Assembly: GCA_963745595.1 (NCBI GenBank)
Contig: CAVUYB010000015.1
Coordinates: 248,001 to 312,000 of the forward strand
From: DASZUK01 sp963745595
Lineage (GTDB): Bacteria; Actinomycetota; Acidimicrobiia; Acidimicrobiales; RAAP-2
Length of the DNA stretch: 64,000 nucleotides
Reading direction: 5' to 3'
A program made the position numbers and the translations under genes. The notes below the pieces were generated by a model. The model made no database searches. It worked only from the letters and a program-made list of their open reading frames with translations, and had not been told where the DNA came from. Below are positions 41,748 through 50,961 of this stretch, in pieces. Within the stretch, counting starts at the first letter, position 1. The number at the start of each line of letters is the position of its first letter.

Positions 41748-42569
41748 TCAGCTGCTCGGACAGCTTCCCGACAGTCCGAACCCGTCGAGCACGGCCGTCG
41801 GCACGACCGTGTTGCCGGCCGCGCCGGGCGGGCAGCCGACCTGAGCCGAGCCGAAGCTGGCCACCGACCACGTGCCGCCGGACAGGTGGAGGAAGCCGTA
41901 GCCGCCCTGGAATGTGGCCTTGCTGGTTGTCGACGGGCCGACCGAGAAGATGGCCCATGTCGGCTGCACGGTCGACACCTGCAACTTGGTGACCAGGTAC
42001 TTCGACTGCGGGACACCCTCGGAGGTCTGGAAGGCGGTCACCGCCGCGGTCAGCGCGGACTGCTGCGACGTCGCCGTCGTGGTGGTGGCCGGTGGTGCGG
42101 TCGTCGTCGTGGCGGCGGTCGTCGTGGTCGTTGTCGACGGCGGGCACGTCTGGCCGAACTCCGAGAGCACGGCTGACGGGACGACCGCGTTGCCGGCCGC
42201 CCCCGGCGAGCAGCCGACCCCGGACGAGCCGGACGCGACGACCTTCCACGAACCGCCGGTCTTCTGGGCGAACCCGTAGAAGCTCTGGAAGTCGGCCTGG
42301 TCCGCGTGGACCGGGGCGACGAAGAAGTACGCCCACGTCGAGTCGGTCGTCGACACGTCGGCTTTCGTGATGTCGTACTTGAACGACTGCACGCCCTGAC
42401 CGCTCAAGAACGCGGCCACCGCCGCCTTGATCCCCGACGTCGCCGACGACGCGGTCGTGGTCGTCGAGCCGCTGGCGCCACCCGAACCGGAGCTGCAGGC
42501 CGCCAGGACGGTCCCGGCCAGAACCAGCCCCACGAGCACCGCACCGGCTCTCAGACGAGTCGTCTTCAT
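41748..42569 (-). CDS. lipoprotein with two tandem copies of an unknown ~95-residue domain
   Basis: 273 residues from ATG 42569 (GGAGGG upstream); the ATG overlaps the stop of the pcnB gene (ATGA). A lipoprotein signal is clear: a basic start, then LVGLVLAGTVLAAC with the lipobox cysteine. Two homologous domains (~32-132 and ~160-273) share the pattern of a SGxxAAVxxF helix, a strand ending STWAYFFV or PTWAIFSV, YGF, a GGSWKV/GGTWSV strand and GVGCSPGAAGNAVVP / GCPPGAAGNTVVP. They are joined by a Thr-only linker of ~30 residues (TTTTTTAATTTTAPP). Anchored outside the membrane; function unknown. Confidence 0.78.
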   Translation of the reverse strand: MKTTRLRAGAVLVGLVLAGTVLAACSSGSGGASGSTTTTASSATSGIKAAVAAFLSGQGVQSFKYDITKADVSTTDSTWAYFFVAPVHADQADFQSFYGFAQKTGGSWKVVASGSSGVGCSPGAAGNAVVPSAVLSEFGQTCPPSTTTTTTAATTTTAPPATTTTATSQQSALTAAVTAFQTSEGVPQSKYLVTKLQVSTVQPTWAIFSVGPSTTSKATFQGGYGFLHLSGGTWSVASFGSAQVGCPPGAAGNTVVPTAVLDGFGLSGSCPSS

Positions 42570-43988
42570 GTCGTTTCCCTCCGCTCCGCCCACCACCGGT
42601 CGAGCCGATGGCCGGCCTCATCTTCACCCAACGGTCCCTCTTCCATCCGCAGCTCGAGCAGGAAGGCCAACGCCTCCCCGACCGTCCGCCCGGGCGCGAG
42701 CCCGAGCCGGTCCATCACCTGCCGCCCGTCCAGGTCCGGGCGGATGGCGTCGAGCTCCTCGAGCTCGCGCAGCTCGGCGATCCGACGCACGAGCTCGTCC
42801 ATCCGGCGACCGAGCGCCCGGGCCTTCGCCTCGTTGCGGGTCGTGCAGTCGCACCGGGTCAGCTCGTTCAGGCGATCGACGAGCGGACCGGCGTCGCGGA
42901 CGTAGCGGCGGACCGCTTTGTCCGTCCAACCGAGCCGGTACGTGTGGAAGCGGAGGTGCAGCTCGACCAGCCGGACGACCGTCTCGACGTCGTCCTTGGG
43001 GTAGCGGAGCGCTTCCATCCGTCGCCGGGTCATCCGGGCGCCGACCACCTCGTGGTGATGGAACGTCACCCCGCCGTCGACGAACGCCCTGGTCCTGGGC
43101 TTACCGACATCGTGAAAGAGCGCGGCCAGTCGGAGCAGCCGGTCCGGGTCGGCTCGGTCCGGCCGACGTCTTGTCGACGACCGCCAACGTATGGGCGAGC
43201 ACGTCCTTGTGCCGGTGGATCGGATCCTGTTCGAGGGCGAGCCCGGGCAGCTCCGGCAGGAACTCTTCGGCCAGTCCGGTCTCGACGACGAACCACAGCG
43301 CGTTCGACGGCGTCGGGACGACGATCAACTTGTCCAGCTCGTCCCGGATGCGCTCGGCGGAGACGATCGACAGGCGGTGATGCCCGGTTCGGATGGCATC
43401 GACCAACCGCTCCTCCGGCGTCAGCCCGTAGCGGGCGGCGAACCGGGCCGCTCGGAGCATCCGCAACGGGTCGTCGTCGAACGAGACCTCCGGGTCGAGC
43501 GGCGTACGGAGCCGGCCGGCGGCCAGATCGGCGATCCCGTCGAACGGGTCGACGAGGGTCATCTCCGGCAACTTCAGCGCCATGGCATTGACCGTGAAGT
43601 CCCGGCGCGACAGGTCGGCCTCCACGTCGTCGCCGAAGCTGACCTCGGGCTTGCGGGAATCCGGGTGGTACGCCTCCGCCCGGTGGGTCGTGATCTCGTA
43701 CGTCCGACCACCCCGGCGGCAGCCGATCGTCCCGAACCGCTTGCCCTGCGTCCACACCGCGTCGGCCCAGCCGCTCACGATCTGCTCGATGTCGTCCGGG
43801 CGGGCCGGCGTCGTCAGGTCGTAGTCACCGTCGCCGGCCGGCGCGTTCGCCGAGCCGGCGACCAGTGCGTCCCGAACCGATCCGCCGACGAGATAGAGGT
43901 CGTAGCCGGCCCCGATGAAACGGTCGGCCAGCTCGGTCGTGGCGTCGACCAGCGGACGGAACCGCTCCGGCACGGCGCTGGTCTGCAC
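42566..43988 (-). CDS. pcnB: CCA tRNA nucleotidyltransferase, frameshifted in this sequence
   Basis: From GTG 43988, 6 nt after TACCGT (leaderless). The class II nucleotidyltransferase head is complete: YLVGGSVRDAL, DYDLTTPA (catalytic Asp pair), RRDFTVNAMAL, DPFDGIADL and DDPLRMLRAARFAARYG. Near 43150-43165 one extra base shifts the frame; the next frame continues ADPDRLLRLAALFHDVGK (HD motif) and TFHHHEVVGARM. Corrected length is about 474 residues. It adds or repairs the tRNA 3' CCA, which the tRNA-Gly gene in this window needs because it lacks one. Mycobacterial PcnA (Rv3907c) sits at the same place beside the DUF6049 gene. Confidence 0.88.
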
Positions 43989-44155
43989 CCGATCACGGTA
44001 ATGCGCATCGGCACCCCCGATGACCATGTCCGCCGGGCCTATCCTCGGCCGTGTCCGCCGGGCCGATCCTCGGCCGTGTCCGCCGGGGTTGCCCCCCGCC
44101 GACAAACGCCGGCCGCGCTCCCCGATCGTCGGTCGGCACCGGTTAGCGTTGCCGG

Positions 44156-46312
44156 GTGTCGTTGAGGTGCGCCCGGTCCACCGGGATAGCGGCGCTCGCC
44201 TTCCTCCTCGGCGCGTCGCTCGTCGTTGGCTTCGCCTCGGCCTCGGCCGGGGCGGCAACAGCCGCGGCAGCCGTGCCCGCCAACAGCGGCGCCAGCAGCT
44301 CCGGCAGCGACGGCGGCCAGCCGCTCCTCACGCTGGCCTGGCAGACAGCGACCGTGCAGCCGCTGTCGGGAACGTCCCCGAACTTCACCCTCGACCTCGA
44401 GACGGGGTCGGGCGAACCGGCCGGCAGCGAGGTCGGCGTCACCCTCTACGGCGCCCTCCACACCCGGTCCAACTTCGAGCAGACGCTGAGCACCGCGCCG
44501 TCCGGCACCCCGATCACACGGACGACCCCGGTCGCCGTCTCGACGCTGCCCCCCGGCAAGCACGGCGGCCGCGCCCTCGGCATCGACGTCGTCACGTCGA
44601 CAACCCCGGCCGGCAGCCTGCCGGACCTGGACCTCGACTGCACCCCCGGCACATGCACAGGCGTCTATCCGGCCGTCGTCTCCCTCTACCGGTCCGGTGA
44701 TTCGACGTCGCCGATCGCCCACTTCACGACGTACCTCACCTACGTCGAGAACAAGAGCACACCGGCCGCGTCGCTGCGGTTCGCCTGGATCGTCCCGGTG
44801 GCCACGCCGGTCGCCATCCGCTCCGGCGAGCGCGACCCGGCGGCGGCGGTCAACCCGCCGACGACGTCGGCGGCCACGGCGCTCGACCACCTCGTGACCT
44901 CGCTCTCCCAGTACGCCCAGGTCCCGGTGACGATCGAGCCGTCACCGCAAACGGTCCAGGCGATGAACGCCGAAACGGGGGCCGAAAAGGGGGCCGGGCA
45001 CCAGGCGACGGAGGCCCTGGCCGACCTCTCGCACAACCAGACAACCCACGAGATCCCGGCCCAGTCGTACGTGCCGATCGACCTCGGCGCGCTGGCCGGG
45101 GCCGGTGAGAGCGGCGAGATCACAGGGCAGATGACCCAGGGCGCGGCCGTGCTGCGGACCCTCGGCGTCGCGACGACGAGCCGGACGGCGTCGTGGGTGG
45201 CGAACGGGCCCGTCGGCAGCGCTCTCGGCACGGGGTTGGCCCAACCGCAGGTCGGCGCCAAGCAGGTCGTCGTCCCCGACAGCGCCCTGGCCAGCCCGGG
45301 CACAGACCGGGGGACGTGGTCGTCGACGTTCCCGATCGCCTTCGGCAAGGGCTCCCCGACGTTCGCCGCGGCTGCGTCCGACGGCGAGCTGGCCGCCCAC
45401 TTCACCGCGAGCCCCCGGGACCCGGCCCTGGCCGCCACCCAGCTGCTGGCCGACCTGGCCATGATCCACTTCGAACGCCCGAACACAACCGGCACAGGGG
45501 CCGGCGCCCGGGGGGTCGTCGCGGTGCCACCGGCCGGCTGGGTGCCGAACCCGACATTCGACGACCAGCTGCTCGCCGGTCTGGCGACAAATCCGGTCGT
45601 GACCCCGGTCACCCTCGACGACTTCTTCACGTCCGTCCGCGACGGCGGCCCCCGCCACCTGCAGTCCGGCGGCCCCGGGCCGACGCTCCCGACCGGGCTC
45701 TCCCACCAGATCAGCACGGCCCGGCTCCGGCTCACCGACTTCGACAGCGTCGTCCGTCCGCGGTCGACGCCCGTGCTCACCCAGCTCGACCAGCTCCTGC
45801 TGGCCGCCGAGGCGGCGAACCTGTCGTCGGCGGCCCAGTCGGCCGGGGTGGCCACGTTCGGCCGATCGCTCGGGGCCCAGCTCGCCCAGATCACGTTCGC
45901 GACCGGCCGGAGCATCACGCTGACCGCCCGGACCGGGTCGATCCCGATCACCATCTTCTCGACCGCGCCGTACACCGTCGTCGGCCGGCTGATCGTGAGC
46001 AGCGACAAGTTCCAATTCCCCCAGGGCTCCTCCCGAGAGCTGACCATCAACCACCCCACCACGCCCGTCCGCATCCAGGTCGAGGCCCGGACGTCGGGTG
46101 ACCTGCCGATCGAGGCGCAGCTCGCGGCGGGGACCGGGTCCCTCGTCATCGCCCAGGGCCAGCTCACCGTCCGGTCGACCGCGACGTCGATCGTCGGGAT
46201 CGTCCTGACCGCGGCCGCCCTCGTCGTCCTGCTGGCGTGGTGGGCGCGGACGTGGCAGGCCGGCCGCCGGAAGAAGCGGGCCGCCCGGGGCCGCCGGGCA
46301 GCGACGGAGTGA
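44156..46312 (+). CDS. DUF6049 family membrane-anchored secreted protein
   Basis: 718 residues from GTG 44156, 6 nt after TAGCGT. N-terminal signal (STGIAALAFLLGASLVVGFA), a long extracellular region with Thr/Ser/Ala-rich parts, and one C-terminal membrane helix (VGIVLTAAALVVLLAWWA) followed by a Lys/Arg-rich tail. This is the Rv3909 position and architecture: it precedes murJ with a 4-bp overlap (GTGA). Function is unknown, but constant linkage to the lipid II flippase suggests a cell-wall role. Confidence 0.85.
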   Translation: MSLRCARSTGIAALAFLLGASLVVGFASASAGAATAAAAVPANSGASSSGSDGGQPLLTLAWQTATVQPLSGTSPNFTLDLETGSGEPAGSEVGVTLYGALHTRSNFEQTLSTAPSGTPITRTTPVAVSTLPPGKHGGRALGIDVVTSTTPAGSLPDLDLDCTPGTCTGVYPAVVSLYRSGDSTSPIAHFTTYLTYVENKSTPAASLRFAWIVPVATPVAIRSGERDPAAAVNPPTTSAATALDHLVTSLSQYAQVPVTIEPSPQTVQAMNAETGAEKGAGHQATEALADLSHNQTTHEIPAQSYVPIDLGALAGAGESGEITGQMTQGAAVLRTLGVATTSRTASWVANGPVGSALGTGLAQPQVGAKQVVVPDSALASPGTDRGTWSSTFPIAFGKGSPTFAAAASDGELAAHFTASPRDPALAATQLLADLAMIHFERPNTTGTGAGARGVVAVPPAGWVPNPTFDDQLLAGLATNPVVTPVTLDDFFTSVRDGGPRHLQSGGPGPTLPTGLSHQISTARLRLTDFDSVVRPRSTPVLTQLDQLLLAAEAANLSSAAQSAGVATFGRSLGAQLAQITFATGRSITLTARTGSIPITIFSTAPYTVVGRLIVSSDKFQFPQGSSRELTINHPTTPVRIQVEARTSGDLPIEAQLAAGTGSLVIAQGQLTVRSTATSIVGIVLTAAALVVLLAWWARTWQAGRRKKRAARGRRAATE

Positions 46313-48192
46313 GCACCGCCGGCACCGGTAGCGGCGACCGGACCGAAGGCGACGCGGCGGACCGCCGAGAAGTCGCTCAGGCGCCGACGAACCTCCGGCG
46401 GGCCACCGTCTGGATGGCCGCCGGGACGGCCGTCTCGCGCTTCACCGGCGTGCTCCGGGTGCTCGCGCTGGCCTTCGCGCTCGGCGCAACGCACCTGGCC
46501 ACAAGCTACAACCTGGCCAACACGACGCCGAACATGCTGTACGACGTCGTCCTCGGCGGCGTCCTCTCGGCCACGTTCATTCCCGTGTTCGTCGACCGGC
46601 TGGCCACCCGGAGCGAACGGGAGGCGTGGCGGGCCATCTCGTCCGTCATCACCCTGTCGGTCGCCGTCCTCGTCGCCATGACCGTCGTCTTCTGGCTGCT
46701 GTCCGGCCAGGTGATCGACGCGTTCACCGCGCTCGACCACACCCACTCCGCCGTCCAGTCGGCCGGGCTCGACCAGGAGCGGGCCGTGGCGACCAGCCTG
46801 CTCCGCTGGTTCGTCCCCCAGGTGGCCTTCTACGGGCTGATCGCGCTGGCCACCGCGCTCCTCAACACCCGCCGGCGGTTCATCGCGCCGATGTGGGTGC
46901 CGATCGCCAACAACGTCGTCTGCATCGCGGTCCTGCTCTGGTTCCACCACCTCGTCCCGGACTTCCCGTCGCTGGCCGGCATCGAGGCCCACCAGGGCCA
47001 GCTCGTCCTGCTCGGCCTCGGCACGACCCTCGGCGTCGTCCTCCAGGCCGTCCTGCTCCTGCCCAGCCTGCGGGCGGCCCGCCTCTCGCGGCTCCGCTGG
47101 CGTTGGGACCCCCGCCACGAGGCCGTCCGGACGATCGTCCGGCTCGGCAGCTGGACGTTCGGGTTCGTCGTCGCCAACCAGGTGGCGCTCTTCGTCGTCC
47201 TCGCCCTCGCCGTCGGCGTGCCGGCCAGCGACCCGGTGTCGTCGTACACGTACGCGTACACGTTCATGCAGATGCCCTACGCCGTCGTCGCGGTCTCCGT
47301 GATGAGCGCGGTCACGCCGGACCTGGCCCAGCAGTGGGCGACCGGCGACATGATGGCCTTCCGGCGCCGGTTGGCCGGTGGCCTGCGAGCGGTGCTCGCC
47401 ATCATCCTGCCGGCCGCCATGGGCATGTTCTTGCTGGCCAAGCCGGCCGTCGCCCTGCTGCTCGGCCACGGCGCCACCAGTGTCTCCAGCACGGAGGACA
47501 CCGGGGCGGCCCTGGCCCTGTTCTCGCTGGGCCTCCCCGGCTTCTGCACGTTCTTGTACGTCGTCCGCGTCCTCCAGTCCATGCAGCGGACGCGCGTCGC
47601 GTTCTGGCTGTACCTCGTCGAGAACGCCATCAACGTCGTCCTCGCGGTGGCGCTCGTCCATCCGCTCGGCGTGAAGGGCCTCGCCCTGTCGCTCTCGATC
47701 GCCTACTCGATCGCCGCGGTCGCCGGCGTCGTCGTTCTCCGACGGTGGCTCGGCGACCTCGGCGGCGCCCGGACCTGGGCGCCGCTCCGCCGGGTCGGCG
47801 TCGCCACCGTCGTGATGGGCGTGGTCGTCCTCGTCGTCTCCAACCTGTCCGGCGCCGACCACGGCCTCGGCCTCCTCGTCCGCGTCGTCGCCGCGGTCGT
47901 CGCCGGCGGCCTCGTGTACTGGGCAGCCATCTCGCTGCTCGGCGGCCGGGACCGCCACCGCGATCGCCGCTCCCGGCCGACCCGGGCGCGGGCCGGCGAC
48001 CGCCGACCGGTGGCGTCCTCCCGAGGGCCGCTCCCCTCGCCCGACCGCCCGCTCCCCTCCGGCCGACCCGTCCCCTCCGGCCGACCGGCCGCCGGCCCGC
48101 CGCCCCGGCGGCCGCCCCAGGGCCACGTCCGACCCGTGCCCCGGCCGCCGGCGGGGCCGCCACCGGCGCCCGAAGGCGGCCGGGCGGGGTAG
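46309..48192 (+). CDS. murJ: lipid II flippase MurJ (MviN)
   Basis: 627 residues from GTG 46309. MVF/MOP transporter with about 14 helices: NLRRATVWMAAGTAVSRFTG, LATSYNLANTTPNMLYDVVL, GGVLSATFIPVFVDRL (the conserved first-helix region with catalytic arginines nearby), and later YTYAYTFMQMPYAVVAVSVM. It moves lipid-linked peptidoglycan precursor to the outer face. The C-terminal ~70 residues are a Pro/Arg-rich cytoplasmic tail shorter than the pseudokinase tail of mycobacterial MviN. Overlaps the DUF6049 gene. Confidence 0.94.
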   Translation: MSTAGTGSGDRTEGDAADRREVAQAPTNLRRATVWMAAGTAVSRFTGVLRVLALAFALGATHLATSYNLANTTPNMLYDVVLGGVLSATFIPVFVDRLATRSEREAWRAISSVITLSVAVLVAMTVVFWLLSGQVIDAFTALDHTHSAVQSAGLDQERAVATSLLRWFVPQVAFYGLIALATALLNTRRRFIAPMWVPIANNVVCIAVLLWFHHLVPDFPSLAGIEAHQGQLVLLGLGTTLGVVLQAVLLLPSLRAARLSRLRWRWDPRHEAVRTIVRLGSWTFGFVVANQVALFVVLALAVGVPASDPVSSYTYAYTFMQMPYAVVAVSVMSAVTPDLAQQWATGDMMAFRRRLAGGLRAVLAIILPAAMGMFLLAKPAVALLLGHGATSVSSTEDTGAALALFSLGLPGFCTFLYVVRVLQSMQRTRVAFWLYLVENAINVVLAVALVHPLGVKGLALSLSIAYSIAAVAGVVVLRRWLGDLGGARTWAPLRRVGVATVVMGVVVLVVSNLSGADHGLGLLVRVVAAVVAGGLVYWAAISLLGGRDRHRDRRSRPTRARAGDRRPVASSRGPLPSPDRPLPSGRPVPSGRPAAGPPPRRPPQGHVRPVPRPPAGPPPAPEGGRAG

Positions 48193-48256
48193 GTTCTGCC
48201 CCGCCACGGGACGGGGGAACCGGGAGGCCTGGTACGAAACGAGACGGGAGGGGCGG

Positions 48257-49106
48257 ATGCCCGGGATCCGCGTGGTCACCGACAGCGCGTGCGATCTGAC
48301 CGACGAGCTCGCGGCGGCCAACGGGATCGTCGTCGTCCCGCTGACCATCCGTTTCGGCGACGAGGAGCTGCTCGGACCGCCGGGACCTGTCGCCGGCGGA
48401 GTTCTGGCGCCGGTGCAAGGCGTCGCCGACCCTCCCGGAGACGGCCGCGCCGGCGCCGGGGGCCTTCGCGGCGGCGTTCACCGACGCGGCGGACGGCGGC
48501 GCGACGGGCGTGCTCTGCCTGACGATCTCGTCGGGTGTGTCCGCGACGTACCAGTCCGCCCTGGCCGGTGCCGACGCGGTCGCCGGTCGGGTTCCCGTGA
48601 AGGTGATCGACACCCGGTCGCTCACGATGGGCCAGGGCCTCATGTGCCTGGCGGCGGCCGAGGCCGCGGCGGGCGACGCGTCGCTCGACGAGCTCGGCAG
48701 CCTGGTCGGAGAGCTCATCGGCCGGACCAGGATCCTCGGCGTCGTCGACACGCTCGACCACCTCCAGCGGGGCGGCCGGATCGGCGGCGCGGCGGCGCTC
48801 GTCGGCTCCCTGCTCTCGATCAAGCCGGTCATCCAGGTCGTCGACGGCGTCGTCGAACAGGAGTCCAAGCAGCGGACCCGGAGCCGGTCCCTCGACTACC
48901 TGGCCGGAAAAGTACGGGCGGACGCCCCGCTGGACCGCATCGCGGTCAGCAACGGCGCGGCCGACGACATCGACGCCGTGCTCGCCCGACTGGAGGGGCT
49001 GGACGTGGCCCACGAGCTCCTCGTCGTCGACCTCGGGCCCGTCGTCGGCACCCACGCCGGGCCGGGCACGATCGGCGTCTCCTACCAGCTCCCGCCGGAC
49101 GCCTGA
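48257..49106 (+). CDS. DegV family fatty-acid-binding protein, frameshifted
   Basis: From ATG 48257 (GAGGG upstream): IRVVTDSACDLTDELAAANG and VVPLTIRFGDEEL are the DegV start. An extra G at 48374-48375 breaks the frame; the next frame runs DRRDLSPAEFWRRCKASPTLP and CLTISSGVSATYQSALAG (lipid-headgroup Ser), then LDHLQRGGRIGG, ending in QLPPDA. About 283 residues when corrected. DegV/FakB proteins present fatty acids to a FakA kinase; no kinase gene is here. Confidence 0.85.
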
Positions 49107-49129
49107 CCGGGCCCGCTAACCTCTCGGCC

Positions 49130-49531
49130 ATGACCGAACCGGCCGCTGGTCCACCTTCTGCGGAGCCCCGCCCGTCGGCCACCGCCGGTGCCTGGGGGGG
49201 CGGCACGACGTCCCTGCACGACTTCAACGCCGAGTGGCCCAAGAAGGCCGCCGACACGGTCGACCTCGTCGTCGACACCATCCACGACAAGGCCATCCGG
49301 CCGGTGCTCCTCGCCGCCCGGATCGTCGTCTTCGGACTGTTGATCGCCGTGCTCAGCTCGGTCGTGCTCATCCTGCTGTCGGTCGGGCTGCTCCGGCTGC
49401 TCGACGTCTACGCCTTCCCCGGCCGCGTCTGGCTCTCCTACGCCGTCATCGGCGGCGTCTTCACCGTGATCGGCCTGTTCGCCTGGACCAAGCGCACGTC
49501 CCGCGCCGCCCGGCCAGCCGACAGCCACTGA
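49130..49531 (+). CDS. small membrane protein of unknown function
   Basis: 133 residues from ATG 49130, 7 nt after TAACCT (leaderless). A hydrophilic N-terminus (~65 residues) with an amphipathic stretch AADTVDLVVDTIHDKAIRPV is followed by two membrane helices (IVVFGLLIAVLSSVVLILLS and VWLSYAVIGGVFTVIGLF) and a basic tail. It resembles actinobacterial phage-holin/DUF1469-like proteins only in topology. Ends 8 bp before trxB, so probably co-transcribed with it. Confidence 0.7.
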   Translation: MTEPAAGPPSAEPRPSATAGAWGGGTTSLHDFNAEWPKKAADTVDLVVDTIHDKAIRPVLLAARIVVFGLLIAVLSSVVLILLSVGLLRLLDVYAFPGRVWLSYAVIGGVFTVIGLFAWTKRTSRAARPADSH

Positions 49532-49539
49532 GCCGCCCG

Positions 49540-50500
49540 ATGCCCGAGCACCGGAAGATCGTCATCGCCGGATCCGGCCCGGCCGGCTTGACGGCCGCCG
49601 TCTACACCGCCCGCGCCCAGCTGGCTCCCGCTCGTCGTCGAGGGTGAGCCGTCGTCCACCAGCGACCAGCCGGGTGGCCAGCTCATGCTGACGACCGACG
49701 TCGAGAACTTCCCCGGCTTCCCCGACGGGATCATGGGGCCCGAGCTGATGACGGCCATCCGGTCCCAGGCCGACCGCTTCGGCGCCGAGCTGCTCACCGC
49801 CAAGGTCTCCCGGCTCGATCTCACCGGCTCGCCCTTCGGCGTCTGGATCGGCGACCCCGACGCGCCGGAGCCGACGTACGAGGCCGAGTCGCTCATCGTC
49901 GCCACCGGCGCCCGGTCGCTCATGCTCGGCGTGCCCGGCGAGGACCGGCTGCTCGGCTACGGGGTCTCGACCTGCGCCACCTGCGACGGGTTCTTCTTCC
50001 GCTCCCAGCACATCGCGGTCGTCGGCGGCGGCGACTCGGCCCTCGAAGAAGCGCTCTTCCTCACCCGCTTCGCCTCCAAGGTCACCGTCGTCCACCGCCG
50101 CGACCAGCTCCGGGCGTCCCGGATCATGCAGGACCGGGCGCTCGCCAATCCGACGATCGAATTCCAGTGGAACTCCCAGGTCACCGAGGTCGTCGGCGAC
50201 GGGAAGGTCACCGGGGTGCGGCTGCAGGACACCGTCGACGGCGCCGAGTCGGAGCTCCCGGTCACCGGGCTCTTCGTCGCCATCGGTCACGAGCCCAACA
50301 CCGCGCTGCTCGGCGGGCAGCTCGAGCTGGAGGACAACGGCTACGTGCGGACGTTCGGCGGCGCCCAGACGAGCGTCGACGGCGTCTTCGTCTGCGGCGA
50401 CGTCCAGGACCACACGTACCGCCAGGCCATCACCGCCGCCGGGTCGGGGTGCATGGCCGCCATCGACGCCGAGCGCTGGCTCGAGGCCCGCGGCTCGTAG
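49540..50500 (+). CDS. trxB: thioredoxin reductase, frameshifted
   Basis: From ATG 49540: HRKIVIAGSGPAGLTAAVYT (FAD loop). An extra C in the run at 49627-49629 breaks the frame; without it the protein continues VVEGEPSSTSDQPGGQLMLTT. The rest is intact: redox-active CATC in GVSTCATCDGFFF, NADPH loop VVGGGDSALEEALFL, HRRDQLRAS, and C-terminal VFVCGDVQD, with FAD-closing YRQAITAAGSGCMAA. About 320 residues when corrected, normal. It is followed by trxA, its substrate, as in mycobacteria. The enzyme is expected to be essential, which argues that the frameshift is a sequence error. Confidence 0.93.
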
Positions 50501-50515
50501 GCTCCCGAGCCACCG

Positions 50516-50563
50516 CCCGGAACAACCGTGGCCCGGGAACGACCGTGGCCCGGGAACAAGCAG
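50516..50563. repeat. 16-17-bp tandem repeat between trxB and trxA
   Basis: cccggaacaaccgtgg (50516-50531), cccgggaacgaccgtgg (50532-50548) and a partial cccgggaacaagcag follow one another. The CGGAACAACCG core also appears in the repeat at 55456-55500 beside rsmG, so the two tracts may share an origin. Confidence 0.55.
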
Positions 50564-50624
50564 TCCCCGGGCGGCGTTGTGTGGGAAGCTCGGACGACGG
50601 TCCGGGTCGAGTCAGGAGACGCAG

Positions 50625-50951
50625 ATGAGCGAGAAGATCGTGACCCTCGACGACGGTACCTTTGACGAGCACGTCAAGGCCTCGGACGTCCCCGTCCTGG
50701 TGGACTTCTGGGCCGAATGGTGCGGGCCGTGCAAGATGATCGCCCCCGTGCTGGAGGAGATCGCCGAGGAGCAGGCTGGCAAGTTGCAGATCGGCAAGCT
50801 CAACATCGACGACAACCTGGACGTGACCAGGCGGTACGACGTGATGAGCATCCCGACGCTGATCCTGTTCAAGGACGGCGAGCCGAAGGTCCGCTTGATC
50901 GGGGCCAAGCCGAAGGGCCAGCTCCTCCAGGAGCTGTCGGCCTACCTGTAA
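50625..50951 (+). CDS. trxA: thioredoxin
   Basis: 108 residues from ATG 50625 with AGGAG 7 bp upstream. DFWAEWCGPCKMIAP (active-site C33/C36), the cis-proline region MSIPTLILFKDG and the C-terminal helix are standard. Reduced by the neighbouring TrxB; donor for ribonucleotide reductase, peroxiredoxins and other thiol enzymes. Confidence 0.97.
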   Translation: MSEKIVTLDDGTFDEHVKASDVPVLVDFWAEWCGPCKMIAPVLEEIAEEQAGKLQIGKLNIDDNLDVTRRYDVMSIPTLILFKDGEPKVRLIGAKPKGQLLQELSAYL

Positions 50952-50961
50952 GCGGCCGCTG

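Noticed and set aside
44740..48348. 1202-residue minus-strand ORF
   Set aside because: Antisense shadow of DUF6049 and murJ caused by high G+C; composition is low-complexity Arg/Asp/Gly with no motifs.
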